Shown here one piece after another: positions 50,854-58,170 of a stretch of DNA of 64,000 bases. How positions within the stretch are numbered: position 1 is the stretch's first letter; each line of letters starts with the position of its first letter. The translations under genes were made by a program, and so were the position numbers. Origin of the DNA: Thermohalobaculum sp039027855 (GTDB lineage: Bacteria > Pseudomonadota > Alphaproteobacteria > Rhodobacterales > Rhodobacteraceae); NCBI GenBank assembly GCA_039027855.1, contig JBCCJI010000018.1, forward strand, positions 22,348 through 86,347, written 5' to 3'. Below the pieces are notes generated by a model. The model was not told where the DNA came from. It did not search any database and was given only the letters and a program-made list of their open reading frames with translations.

Positions 50854-52252
50854 CCATGACCGATCCCTCGGTTACATCGAAAACCGGCCGTTCGACGAGA
50901 TCGAGGTGGGCGATTACGCCGAGCTTGTCCGCACGCTGGAGGCGCAGGACATCGACGCCTTTGCCGTCGTGTCCGGCGATGTGAACCCTGCACATGTCGA
51001 TCAGGAGTTCGCCGAGGGCGATATCTTTCACAAGGTCATCGCCCATGGCATGTGGGGTGGCGCGCTGATCTCGAACGTGCTCGGCACACAACTGCCGGGG
51101 CCGGGCACGATCTATCTCGACCAAAGCCTCAAGTTTCTGAAACCCGTGGGCGTGGGTGATACCGTCACCGTGCGGGTGACGGTGGCCGAGAAACACCCCG
51201 AGAAGAAACGCCTGACGCTCGACTGCCTCTGCACCAATGGCGACGGCAAGGTGGTGATCACCGGTCAGGCGGTCGTCATCGCGCCCGACAGGAAGATCAG
51301 GCGCCGCCGTGTCGTCATGCCCGATCTGGTGATGCACCAGCATGGCATCGGCTATGACAGCCTGCTCGCCAAGGCCAAGCAGGCCACACCGCTCCGGACG
51401 GCGATCGTGCATCCCTGCGACGCCGATAGCCTGGGCGCGGCGTTGCAGGTCCGCGAGATCGGTCTCGTCGAGCCGGTGCTGGTGGGGCCGGAGGCGCGCA
51501 TCCATGCCGCGGCCGAGGAAGCAGGGCTCGATCTCGCAGGGGTCGAGATCATCGATGCCGAGCACAGCCATGCCTCGGCCGAACAGGCGGTGGCCCTGGT
51601 CCGTGATGGCCGCGCCCGGGCGCTGATGAAGGGCGCGCTGCACACCGATGAGATCATGTCGGCCGTGGTCGCCAAGGCCACCGGCCTCAGGACCGAGCGG
51701 CGCATGAGCCATGTCTACGTGATGGACGTGCCGACCTACCCCAAGCCGCTGCTCATCACCGATGCCGCGATCAACATCGCGCCCGATCTGCAGACCAAGG
51801 CCGATATCGTCCAGAACGCGATCGATCTCGCCCGCGCGATCGGCATCGAGGCGCCCAAGGTCGCCCTGCTCTCGGCTGTCGAGACGATCACGCCCAGCAT
51901 GCAATCCACCGTTGAGGCGGCGGCGCTTTGCAAGATGGCCGATCGCGGTCAGATTACGGGTGGTGTGCTGGACGGGCCGCTGGCCTTTGATAACGCCATC
52001 TCGATGCGGGCCGTGGCGACCAAGGGCATCACCTCGCCGGTTGCAGGGCAGGCAGATATCCTGGTGGCGCCCGATCTGGAGGCGGGGAATATGATCGCCA
52101 AGCAACTCGTCTATCTCGCCGATGCCGAGGCGGCCGGCGTGGTGCTGGGTGCGCAGGTGCCGATCATCCTTACCAGCCGTGCCGACGACACCCGGACGCG
52201 GATCGCCTCGGCCGCCATCGCGGTCCTGTTCAACAGCAGGATCGGCCAATGA
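50843..52252 (+). CDS. Bifunctional (R)-enoyl-CoA hydratase (MaoC) / phosphate acyltransferase (Pta/Ptb)
   Basis: 469-residue fusion. Residues about 15-150 are a MaoC hydratase with the R-hydratase motif FAVVSGDVNPAHVDQEFA (catalytic Asp and His) and HGMWGGALISNVL. Residues about 165-469 are a phosphotransacetylase/phosphotransbutyrylase domain (AIVHPCDADSLGAALQVREI, LMKGALHTDEIM, ERRMSHVYVMDVP, QADILVAPDLEAGNM). The first domain makes (R)-3-hydroxyacyl-CoA, the PhaC substrate; the second exchanges acyl-CoA for acyl phosphate, the substrate of the kinase that follows. The two active sites are covalently joined, so balance is fixed at translation. ATG 50843 follows GGAGG; the stop overlaps ackA by ATGA. 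Confidence 0.9.
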   Translation: MSYDHDRSLGYIENRPFDEIEVGDYAELVRTLEAQDIDAFAVVSGDVNPAHVDQEFAEGDIFHKVIAHGMWGGALISNVLGTQLPGPGTIYLDQSLKFLKPVGVGDTVTVRVTVAEKHPEKKRLTLDCLCTNGDGKVVITGQAVVIAPDRKIRRRRVVMPDLVMHQHGIGYDSLLAKAKQATPLRTAIVHPCDADSLGAALQVREIGLVEPVLVGPEARIHAAAEEAGLDLAGVEIIDAEHSHASAEQAVALVRDGRARALMKGALHTDEIMSAVVAKATGLRTERRMSHVYVMDVPTYPKPLLITDAAINIAPDLQTKADIVQNAIDLARAIGIEAPKVALLSAVETITPSMQSTVEAAALCKMADRGQITGGVLDGPLAFDNAISMRAVATKGITSPVAGQADILVAPDLEAGNMIAKQLVYLADAEAAGVVLGAQVPIILTSRADDTRTRIASAAIAVLFNSRIGQ

Positions 52253-53424
52253 GCCGGATCCTGACCCTCAACACGGGCTCATCATCGCTGAAATTCGGCG
52301 TCTACGATGCGGGGGACGAGCCCGTGCCGGTCCTGCACGGACAGGTAGATGGGATCGGTGGCACCGCGCGGCTGGTCGTGGATCAGGACGGCGAGAGGGC
52401 GGTACGCGAGATCGACGCGCCATCCCCATCTGCCGCGCTGGCAGCGGTGGTAGATGCCTTGCGGGCCATGCTGCCGGGCATGACCATCGACGGTGTCGGC
52501 CACCGTATCGTGCATGGCGGGCCGGACTATGCCGCGCCGATGGTGCTGAGCGCGGATGTGCTGGAGCAGTTGACCGCGTTCTGCCCGCTGGCGCCCTTGC
52601 ATCAGCCGCACAACCTTGCCGGGGTTGAGGCGGCGCGCGATGCCTTTCCAGGCGCGATCCAGGTGGGCTGTTTCGACACGGCGTTCCATCGCGGGCACCC
52701 CTGGGTCAACGACACCTTCGCGATCCCCCGCGCGTTTTATGACGAGGGCGTGCGGCGCTACGGCTTCCACGGGCTGAGCTATGACTACGTGACCGGTGTG
52801 GTCGAGACCCTGCATCCCGACCTGCATGAGGGCCGGATCGTGATCGCGCATCTCGGCAATGGCGCGTCGATGTGCGCCGTGCGTGGCGGCAAGAGTGTCG
52901 GCTCGACGATGGGGTTCTCGGCGCTGGACGGGCTCCCCATGGGCACGCGTAGCGGTCAGATCGACCCGGGCGTGTTGCTCTACCTGATCGAACAGCGCGG
53001 CATGGCGCCCGGCGCCGTTCTGAAGATGCTCTACAAGGAGAGCGGTCTTCTCGGGCTCTCCGGCGTCTCGAGCGACATGCGGGCCCTGCTTGCCTCGGAA
53101 GCGCCGGAAGCAGCGGAGGCGGTCGATTACTTCGTGTTCCGTGCCCGGCGCGAGATCGGGGCGATGACGGCCGTGCTTGGCGGTATCGATGCGCTGGTCT
53201 TCTGCGGCGGCATCGGTGAGAACGCGCCGGCGATCCGCGCCCGCATCGCCGACGGCCTCGCCTATCTCGGCATCGAGATCGATGCGCTGGAGAACGCAAG
53301 GAACGCCACAGAGATCGGTGCAGGGGGCACCCGGGTGATGGTTGTGCCGACCGACGAGGAAGGCGTCATCGCGCGCGCGGTGGCTGCGGTACTCGCCAAG
53401 GCTGCACACCCCGAAACCGTGTGA
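52249..53424 (+). CDS. ackA: Acetate/propionate (acyl) kinase
   Basis: 391-residue ASKHA-fold kinase interconverting acyl phosphate + ADP and carboxylate + ATP. Signatures are ILTLNTGSSSLKFGVYD at the N-terminus (ACETATE_KINASE_1), VGHRIVHGGPDYAAP, the FDTAFHRGHP and YGFHGLSYDYV blocks, IAHLGNGASMCAV and GLPMGTRSGQIDPGVLLYL, ending with FCGGIGENAPAIRARI. With the upstream Pta domain it can turn acyl-CoA into acid plus ATP, or activate acids. ATG 52249 overlaps the previous stop. The operon closes with a 9-bp-stem terminator at 53447-53475. Confidence 0.93.
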   Translation: MSRILTLNTGSSSLKFGVYDAGDEPVPVLHGQVDGIGGTARLVVDQDGERAVREIDAPSPSAALAAVVDALRAMLPGMTIDGVGHRIVHGGPDYAAPMVLSADVLEQLTAFCPLAPLHQPHNLAGVEAARDAFPGAIQVGCFDTAFHRGHPWVNDTFAIPRAFYDEGVRRYGFHGLSYDYVTGVVETLHPDLHEGRIVIAHLGNGASMCAVRGGKSVGSTMGFSALDGLPMGTRSGQIDPGVLLYLIEQRGMAPGAVLKMLYKESGLLGLSGVSSDMRALLASEAPEAAEAVDYFVFRARREIGAMTAVLGGIDALVFCGGIGENAPAIRARIADGLAYLGIEIDALENARNATEIGAGGTRVMVVPTDEEGVIARAVAAVLAKAAHPETV

Positions 53425-53446
53425 GGATCGCTGACGTCACAGGCCG

Positions 53447-53475
53447 AGGGCTTTGCTGAACACCCTCAAAGCCCT
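53447..53475. terminator. Two-way terminator after ackA
   Basis: AGGGCTTTG (53447-53455) and CAAAGCCCT (53467-53475) form a perfect 9-bp stem with an 11-nt loop, between ackA (plus) and the TPR protein gene (minus). Confidence 0.65.
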
Positions 53476-53483
53476 GCCCGGCT

Positions 53484-53942
53484 TCACTGCGTAAGGGACG
53501 CGTCGATCGCCGCCTTTAACGCCTCACGCTCTTCGCAGGCACCGCAGAGTGTTTCGAGACGGGCGAGATTGTCCTGGGCTTTGCCGAGATCGCCCTGCTT
53601 GAGGAACAGCCTGCCCTGATATTCGAGCGTGGCGAGATGATTGGGGTCGATCGAGAGCGCGCGCGCGTAATGCGCGGCGCTGACCTCGAGATCATCCATC
53701 TTTCGATACACGTAACCGAGCAGGTTGAAGACATCGGCGTTGTCCGGCAGGTCGACCGCCAAGTCCTCGAGAAAGGGGAGCGCCTCGCAATAGCGGTCAT
53801 CCTCGATCAGGCGCACACTCTCGGCCAGCGCTGCCTTCGAAGCCGGATCGACCGCGTCACGCGGTGCGAACATTGCGGTTGGCGCCGACATCGCCATCGT
53901 GGGGAGAGCCATCAGGGCGAGAACTATCATGGCGCGCTGCAT
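53484..53942 (-). CDS. Exported TPR-repeat protein
   Basis: 152 residues with a signal peptide (MQRAMIVLALMALPTMAMSA) and three TPR-like helical hairpins: about 40-70 (ALAESVRLIEDDRYCEALPF), 74-105 (NADVFNLLGYVYRKMDDLEV, the canonical W-L-G-Y-A-Y-A-F-P pattern) and 108-140 (HLATLEYQGRLFLKQGDLGK). Two Cys (LCGACEE) near the end may form a disulfide. TPR proteins provide binding surfaces; there is no enzymatic motif. It converges with ackA; 293 bp upstream (53943-54235) separate it from the cyclase gene, and I see no clear promoter motif there. Confidence 0.8.
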   Translation of the reverse strand: MQRAMIVLALMALPTMAMSAPTAMFAPRDAVDPASKAALAESVRLIEDDRYCEALPFLEDLAVDLPDNADVFNLLGYVYRKMDDLEVSAAHYARALSIDPNHLATLEYQGRLFLKQGDLGKAQDNLARLETLCGACEEREALKAAIDASLTQ

Positions 53943-54235
53943 CGTTGGAGCTCCTCGGTCGACCGTCGGACTGCGTGATCAGTGATAGAGTTAGCAGGAA
54001 AGCATACCGCTGACACCGCCGTGCAACAGCGGCATCGGCCCGCGCCGTGGCGCATGGCCGGTCAACCCTACCGGACGCGACACCAACAGGGACGATATCG
54101 GTTTGATCAGGCGAGCGGCAGCGCGCATGCTGGGGATGCCGCTTGCGCGAAGCCCGGGCGCTCGCCGGCGTTATCCGGCCCGCCCCGCGCCGATAGCTCC
54201 ACCAACAACCGGGCTGCCGACAGAAGGGGTCCCCC

Positions 54236-55054
54236 ATGTGCCATCCCGTCATTCTGGAATACATCAAAGGACGCGCGCTGAGCCGTCGCGACCTGTTCAA
54301 AGGTTCCGCCGCAGCCGGCGCGGCACTCGCGGTAGCGGCCGCCGGGCCACGGCCGCTGATGGCCCAGACACCCAGCAAGGTCGTCGATCTCACGCATACG
54401 CTGACGCATGACTTTCCGACCTATTTCGGCGAGCAGCAGTTCTTCGACGAGGACCTGTTCACCTATGCCGAGAACGCGTTCAATCTGAAGATGCTGCGGG
54501 TGAATGAACACACCGGCACCCATATCGACGCGCCGCTACACTTCACCGATGGCGGCGCCTCGATCGACGAGGTGGCGGTGGAGAGCCTCGTCTGCCCGAT
54601 CATCGTGGTCGACATCCGCGAAAAGGCCGATGCCAACCCAGATGCTCAGGTAACGCCAGACGATCTGAAGGCCTGGATCTCAGCCAATGGACCGATCCCC
54701 GAGGGCGCCTGCGTGGCCCAGAACGCGGGCTGGCAAGAGCGGCTCGGCTTGGCCGGCTTCCGCAATGCCGATGACGGCGGGAAGATGCATTTCCCGGGCT
54801 TCCACGTGGAGGCCGCCAAGATGCTGCTGGAGGAGGCGGAGGTCGTCGGTGTCGGCGTGGATACGCTGTCGATCGACTATGGGCTCTCGGGCGATTTCAT
54901 CACGCATTACACATGGCTGCCGGCCAATCGCTGGGCGGTGGAGAACATGGCCAACCTCGATCAGCTGCCGCCAGTGGGCGCCACGCTGGTCGTGGGCGCA
55001 CCGAAGCATGCGGGCGGCACGGGGGGCCCCTGTCGGCTGATCGCGCTGGCCTAG
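54236..55054 (+). CDS. Tat-exported cyclase-family metal hydrolase (kynurenine-formamidase-like)
   Basis: 272-residue protein with a twin-arginine signal (LSRRDLFKGSAAAGAALAV, cleavage after PLMAQ near residue 44), so folded in the cytoplasm with metal and then exported. The body is the cyclase family (Pfam Cyclase; kynurenine formamidase, isatin hydrolase): VVDLTHTLTHDFPTY, then the metal motif HTGTHIDAPLHF (H-x-G-T-H-x-D-A-P) and VGVGVDTLSIDYG. Cytoplasmic kynurenine formamidases are not exported, so a periplasmic hydrolase on another amide or lactone is more likely. It converges with the frameshifted MBL hydrolase gene. Confidence 0.87.
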   Translation: MCHPVILEYIKGRALSRRDLFKGSAAAGAALAVAAAGPRPLMAQTPSKVVDLTHTLTHDFPTYFGEQQFFDEDLFTYAENAFNLKMLRVNEHTGTHIDAPLHFTDGGASIDEVAVESLVCPIIVVDIREKADANPDAQVTPDDLKAWISANGPIPEGACVAQNAGWQERLGLAGFRNADDGGKMHFPGFHVEAAKMLLEEAEVVGVGVDTLSIDYGLSGDFITHYTWLPANRWAVENMANLDQLPPVGATLVVGAPKHAGGTGGPCRLIALA

Positions 55055-55120
55055 GCGCATCGGCCACGAACAAGCGCCGGAGCGGTGGTATCCCGCCCCG
55101 GCGGCGACACGTCGGCAGTG

Positions 55121-55888
55121 TCAGGTCGGCAGTTCCTGCATGATCAGCGGTGCGGGGTGATAGCGGAAGCCGTCCCCAACCTTTTCCACATGCCCGATAC
55201 CCGGCCACGGGAAGTGATAGGCGATCATCGGCAACCGCTGTGCGGCGATCATATCGAGCATGCGCACCCGCGTCTGAGCCGCCTGCGCCGGATCGGTATC
55301 GAAGGCAAACTGCGTGAGCGGCGTCTCGAGCAGAATGACGTGGTGATGCGTCAGATCGCCGATCACGGCCAGCGTGTCGCCGCCCGAGGTCACCATGAAC
55401 GCCGTGTGACCGACTGTGTGCCCCGGCGCGAACATGGCCTGGATGCCCGGCAGGAATTCCTCGCCATCCTTGAAGAACTTCATCCGGTCCTGGTTGGGCA
55501 TCAGGTTGCGCCGTGCCCCCTCGACAAAAGGCGCCATCCAGGCGGGATCGGTCGCCGACAGCTTCGCCTCGTCGGTCCAGAAGTCGAAATCCGCCTCCGA
55601 GATCCAGATCTGCGCGTTGGGGAAGATCCGCTCTCCCGCGTCTGACATGATCCCCCAGACATGGTCGCAATGGCCGTGGGTGCAGACGATGGCGGTGATC
55701 GAGGCCGGTTCGATCCCGGCGGCGACCAGGCTCGACATCAGCTTGCCGGGTGTCGGGCCGAACATCTGCGAGGTGCCCATGCCGGTATCGAACAGGATGC
55801 GCTGGTCGCCCGCATCGACGACGAGGATGTTCTGCTCCAGCACCGCGTTATCTGTCGGCAGGAAATTCCGGCTCAACATGTCGCGCAT
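55121..55888 (-). CDS. MBL-fold metallohydrolase, catalytic part downstream of a frameshift
   Basis: 255-residue open frame containing the whole metallo-beta-lactamase-fold catalytic domain: IVCTHGHCDHVWG (H-x-H-x-D-H), FAPGHTVGHTAF (His ligand), VIGDLTHHHVILL and a late AYHFPWPGIGHV His. Its first residues (MRDMLSRNFLPTDNAVLEQN) are an internal segment in relatives, not a natural N-terminus. The missing N-terminal part, with a Tat signal, lies in another frame just upstream (55873-56151). Without repair this ORF would give a cytoplasmic protein lacking its first strands. The substrate could be lactones or similar esters; it cannot be read from sequence. Confidence 0.82.
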   Translation of the reverse strand: MRDMLSRNFLPTDNAVLEQNILVVDAGDQRILFDTGMGTSQMFGPTPGKLMSSLVAAGIEPASITAIVCTHGHCDHVWGIMSDAGERIFPNAQIWISEADFDFWTDEAKLSATDPAWMAPFVEGARRNLMPNQDRMKFFKDGEEFLPGIQAMFAPGHTVGHTAFMVTSGGDTLAVIGDLTHHHVILLETPLTQFAFDTDPAQAAQTRVRMLDMIAAQRLPMIAYHFPWPGIGHVEKVGDGFRYHPAPLIMQELPT

Positions 55889-56151
55889 TTCGTCGGGTGA
55901 GGGCCGATGAAGCTCCCCTTTGGATCGCCGAGCGGCAGGATACCGTCAGAGACCACCGTGCCGACAAGCGCCCCGATGCGGAAGCGGTAGAAATAGGGTG
56001 CCTGGGCCAGACCCGATGCCGCGGCCGCAGGGGCCGGCATGACGAGCCCGCCGCCAGCAGCCGTGGCGAGGCCGATCCCGGCAGCGCCGAGCAGCACGCC
56101 GCGACGGTGCAGCTGCGGGCGGTCGCTGTGCTGGAGTGGTGTGGTGGTCAT
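55873..56151 (-). pseudogene. Tat-signal 5' part of the MBL hydrolase gene, cut off by a frameshift
   Basis: Starts at ATG 56151 with GGGAGG upstream. Encodes a twin-Arg-like leader (LHRRGVLLGAAGIGLATAAG), an alanine-rich cleavage region (PAPAAAA) and the first strands of the MBL domain (APYFYRFRIG, TVVSDGILPLGDPKGSFIG), then ends after PHPTKCATC. Adding one base near 55899-55904 would continue as G-P-S-P-D-E-M-R-D-M into the downstream catalytic frame. So the two frames were one gene of about 340 residues (56151 down to 55121). It may be a real loss, a sequencing error or a slippage site. Confidence 0.8.
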
Positions 56152-56189
56152 CGGAAGTCCTCCCTTACATCGTGTTTTTGTTGGATCTT

Positions 56190-56219
56190 GCGCCGCCGCG
56201 GCACGATCCGCGGCGGCGC
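56190..56219. terminator. Strong GC hairpin between selO and the MBL gene
   Basis: GCGCCGCCGCGG (56190-56201), loop CACGAT, CCGCGGCGGCGC (56208-56219): a perfect 12-bp stem. It lies 38 bp upstream of the MBL gene start and about 200 bp after the selO stop, both on the minus strand. No U-tract follows on either strand, so it may end selO transcription or shape the MBL leader. Confidence 0.45.
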
Positions 56220-56422
56220 GGAATGGTACGGGGTGCGCGACGCGAAGGCCGGTCGGGTGTCCGCTATCCTCGACATCGGCCTTCTCGCCCAGGTTCACTC
56301 ACGGCCGTGCACCACGCGGGCGACAGGAGCGGCCTTGGCGCGATGCTCAGGCAGACCTCTCGTGGCGATACGTAACACAACGCGCTGGCAGCGTCTCCAT
56401 GCCGGCGAGGCGGGCTGAAAAC

Positions 56423-57919
56423 TCAGGTGCCGCAGAATGTCTGGAAGACAGACTGATCAGCGCGCGGAGGCAGTGCCAGGTCGGCATCTGCCGGCTGCTC
56501 GTCGAAGGGCGCCGCAAGCACCCTGCGCAACCTTTCCAGCGGTGCGAGATCGCCTTCTTCAGCGGCTGCCAGCGCCTCCTCAACCCGGTGGTTGCGCGGA
56601 ATGAACAGCGGGTTGGCGGCGCGCATGCGCGCCTGTCGCGCTGCCGGGTCCAGGGGATCATCCGACAACCGCGCCAGCCATCGCGTCACCCAGGCGTCGA
56701 GCGCTTCGGGCTCCTCGAAAAGCACGCGCGCTCGGGCCGCAGCATGCTCGGGCGCGGCAATCTCCTCTGACAGGCGTCGGAAGGTCAGGGTGAAATCGGC
56801 GCCGTGGTTCTCCATGAGCGCGAGAAGATCGTCCATGAGGTCGCGATCGTGATCGTGCCATACCGAGAGCCCGAGCTTCTGCCCCATCACGCGGAGCCAG
56901 GCCGCCTGGAACATGTCGGAGAAGCGATCCACGCACTCCTGCGCGGCACCGACCGCAGCCTCGCTGGGACCGGGGATCAGCGGAAGCAATGCCTGGGCAA
57001 GCTGGGCGAGGTTCCAATGGGCAACCCGGGGTTGGTTGCCATAGGCGTAGCGCCCGCCGACATCAATGGAGCTGAACACCTGCCCGTCGCGATGGGCATC
57101 CATGAATGCGCAGGGGCCATAATCGATGGTCTCGCCCGAGATCGTCATGTTGTCGGTGTTCATGACACCATGGATGAAGCCGACCCCCATCCAGCGTGCC
57201 ACAAGCTCGGCCTGGCGTTCCATCACCCGCTCCAACAGCGCGAGCGCCGGCACCTCGGCTGACGCGATGTCGGGGTAATGCCGCTCGATCACGTGATCCG
57301 TCAGGGCCTGCAGCGCCTCTGCGTCGCGACGGGCGTAGAAATACTGGAACGTACCGATGCGGATATGACTGGCGGCAACCCGCATAAGCACGGCACCGTC
57401 ATGGGCGGTCTCGCGGTAGACCTGCTCACCGGTGGCAACGGCCGAGAGAGACCGAGTGGTGGGAATGCCGAGGGCCGCCATCGCCTCGCTCACGATGAAC
57501 TCGCGCAGCACCGGGCCAAGCGGCGCCTTGCCATCGCCCATGCGCGAGAACGGCGTGCGCCCCGCGCCCTTCAGCTGCAGATCACGCCGCCGCCCTTCGC
57601 GGTCGATGACCTCGCCCAGCAGGATCGCGCGACCATCACCAAGCTGCGGCACCCAATTCCCAAACTGGTGTCCGGCATAGGCCATCGCGATCGGCTCGGA
57701 TCCCGTCGCGACGCGGTGACCGGCGAGCAGATCCACACCCTCTGGGCTCTCAAGCCGCTCGGGATCGAGGCCAAGCTCTTCGGCGAGCGGCCTGTTCAGC
57801 TGCAAAAGCCGGGGTGCGGGCGCCGGCGCCGGTGAGACCCTCACGAAAAACCGCTCGGGCAGGCGCGCATAGCTGTTGTCGAAGGCGAAGATGTCGTCGC
57901 TTTTACCGATGGCGTCCAC
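56423..57919 (-). CDS. selO: Protein adenylyltransferase SelO (YdiU family)
   Basis: 498-residue pseudokinase-fold enzyme that transfers AMP from ATP to Ser, Thr or Tyr of target proteins in redox stress. Family blocks are FDNSYARLPERFFV, AYAGHQFGNWVPQLGDGRA, LQLKGAGRTPFSRMGDGKA, LREFIVSEAMAALGIPTTRS, the catalytic-region FIHGVMNTDNMTISGETIDYGP, and the C-terminal CGT, where the Cys sits in the position that is selenocysteine in vertebrate SelO. GTG 57919 is used: AAGGGGG lies 7 nt upstream, while the frame start at 57958 is a TTG with no site. A 200-bp gap with a strong hairpin separates it from the MBL gene. Confidence 0.93.
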   Translation of the reverse strand: MDAIGKSDDIFAFDNSYARLPERFFVRVSPAPAPAPRLLQLNRPLAEELGLDPERLESPEGVDLLAGHRVATGSEPIAMAYAGHQFGNWVPQLGDGRAILLGEVIDREGRRRDLQLKGAGRTPFSRMGDGKAPLGPVLREFIVSEAMAALGIPTTRSLSAVATGEQVYRETAHDGAVLMRVAASHIRIGTFQYFYARRDAEALQALTDHVIERHYPDIASAEVPALALLERVMERQAELVARWMGVGFIHGVMNTDNMTISGETIDYGPCAFMDAHRDGQVFSSIDVGGRYAYGNQPRVAHWNLAQLAQALLPLIPGPSEAAVGAAQECVDRFSDMFQAAWLRVMGQKLGLSVWHDHDRDLMDDLLALMENHGADFTLTFRRLSEEIAAPEHAAARARVLFEEPEALDAWVTRWLARLSDDPLDPAARQARMRAANPLFIPRNHRVEEALAAAEEGDLAPLERLRRVLAAPFDEQPADADLALPPRADQSVFQTFCGT

Positions 57920-58170
57920 GCTCGCCCCCTTTCGGCGTGCTGCTCCCGCCGTGCTCAACTAGCGTGTTCCGCGGCCCTCTGCCATGCCCTCTCTGTGATA
58001 CCCGACTTGGGCTCTGCCAGAGGCGCCTTGGCTTGGCCGGCGTCTTCAACCGTCGCGAGGAACACACGGCCGCCGCTCGACGGCTCATTGGCAGCACACC
58101 CTCGGGGTTCTTGGATCAAAGCCCTAGCCGGGACCGCATGCCCGGCGTCGCTGCGAGCCGGCGGGAGGCC

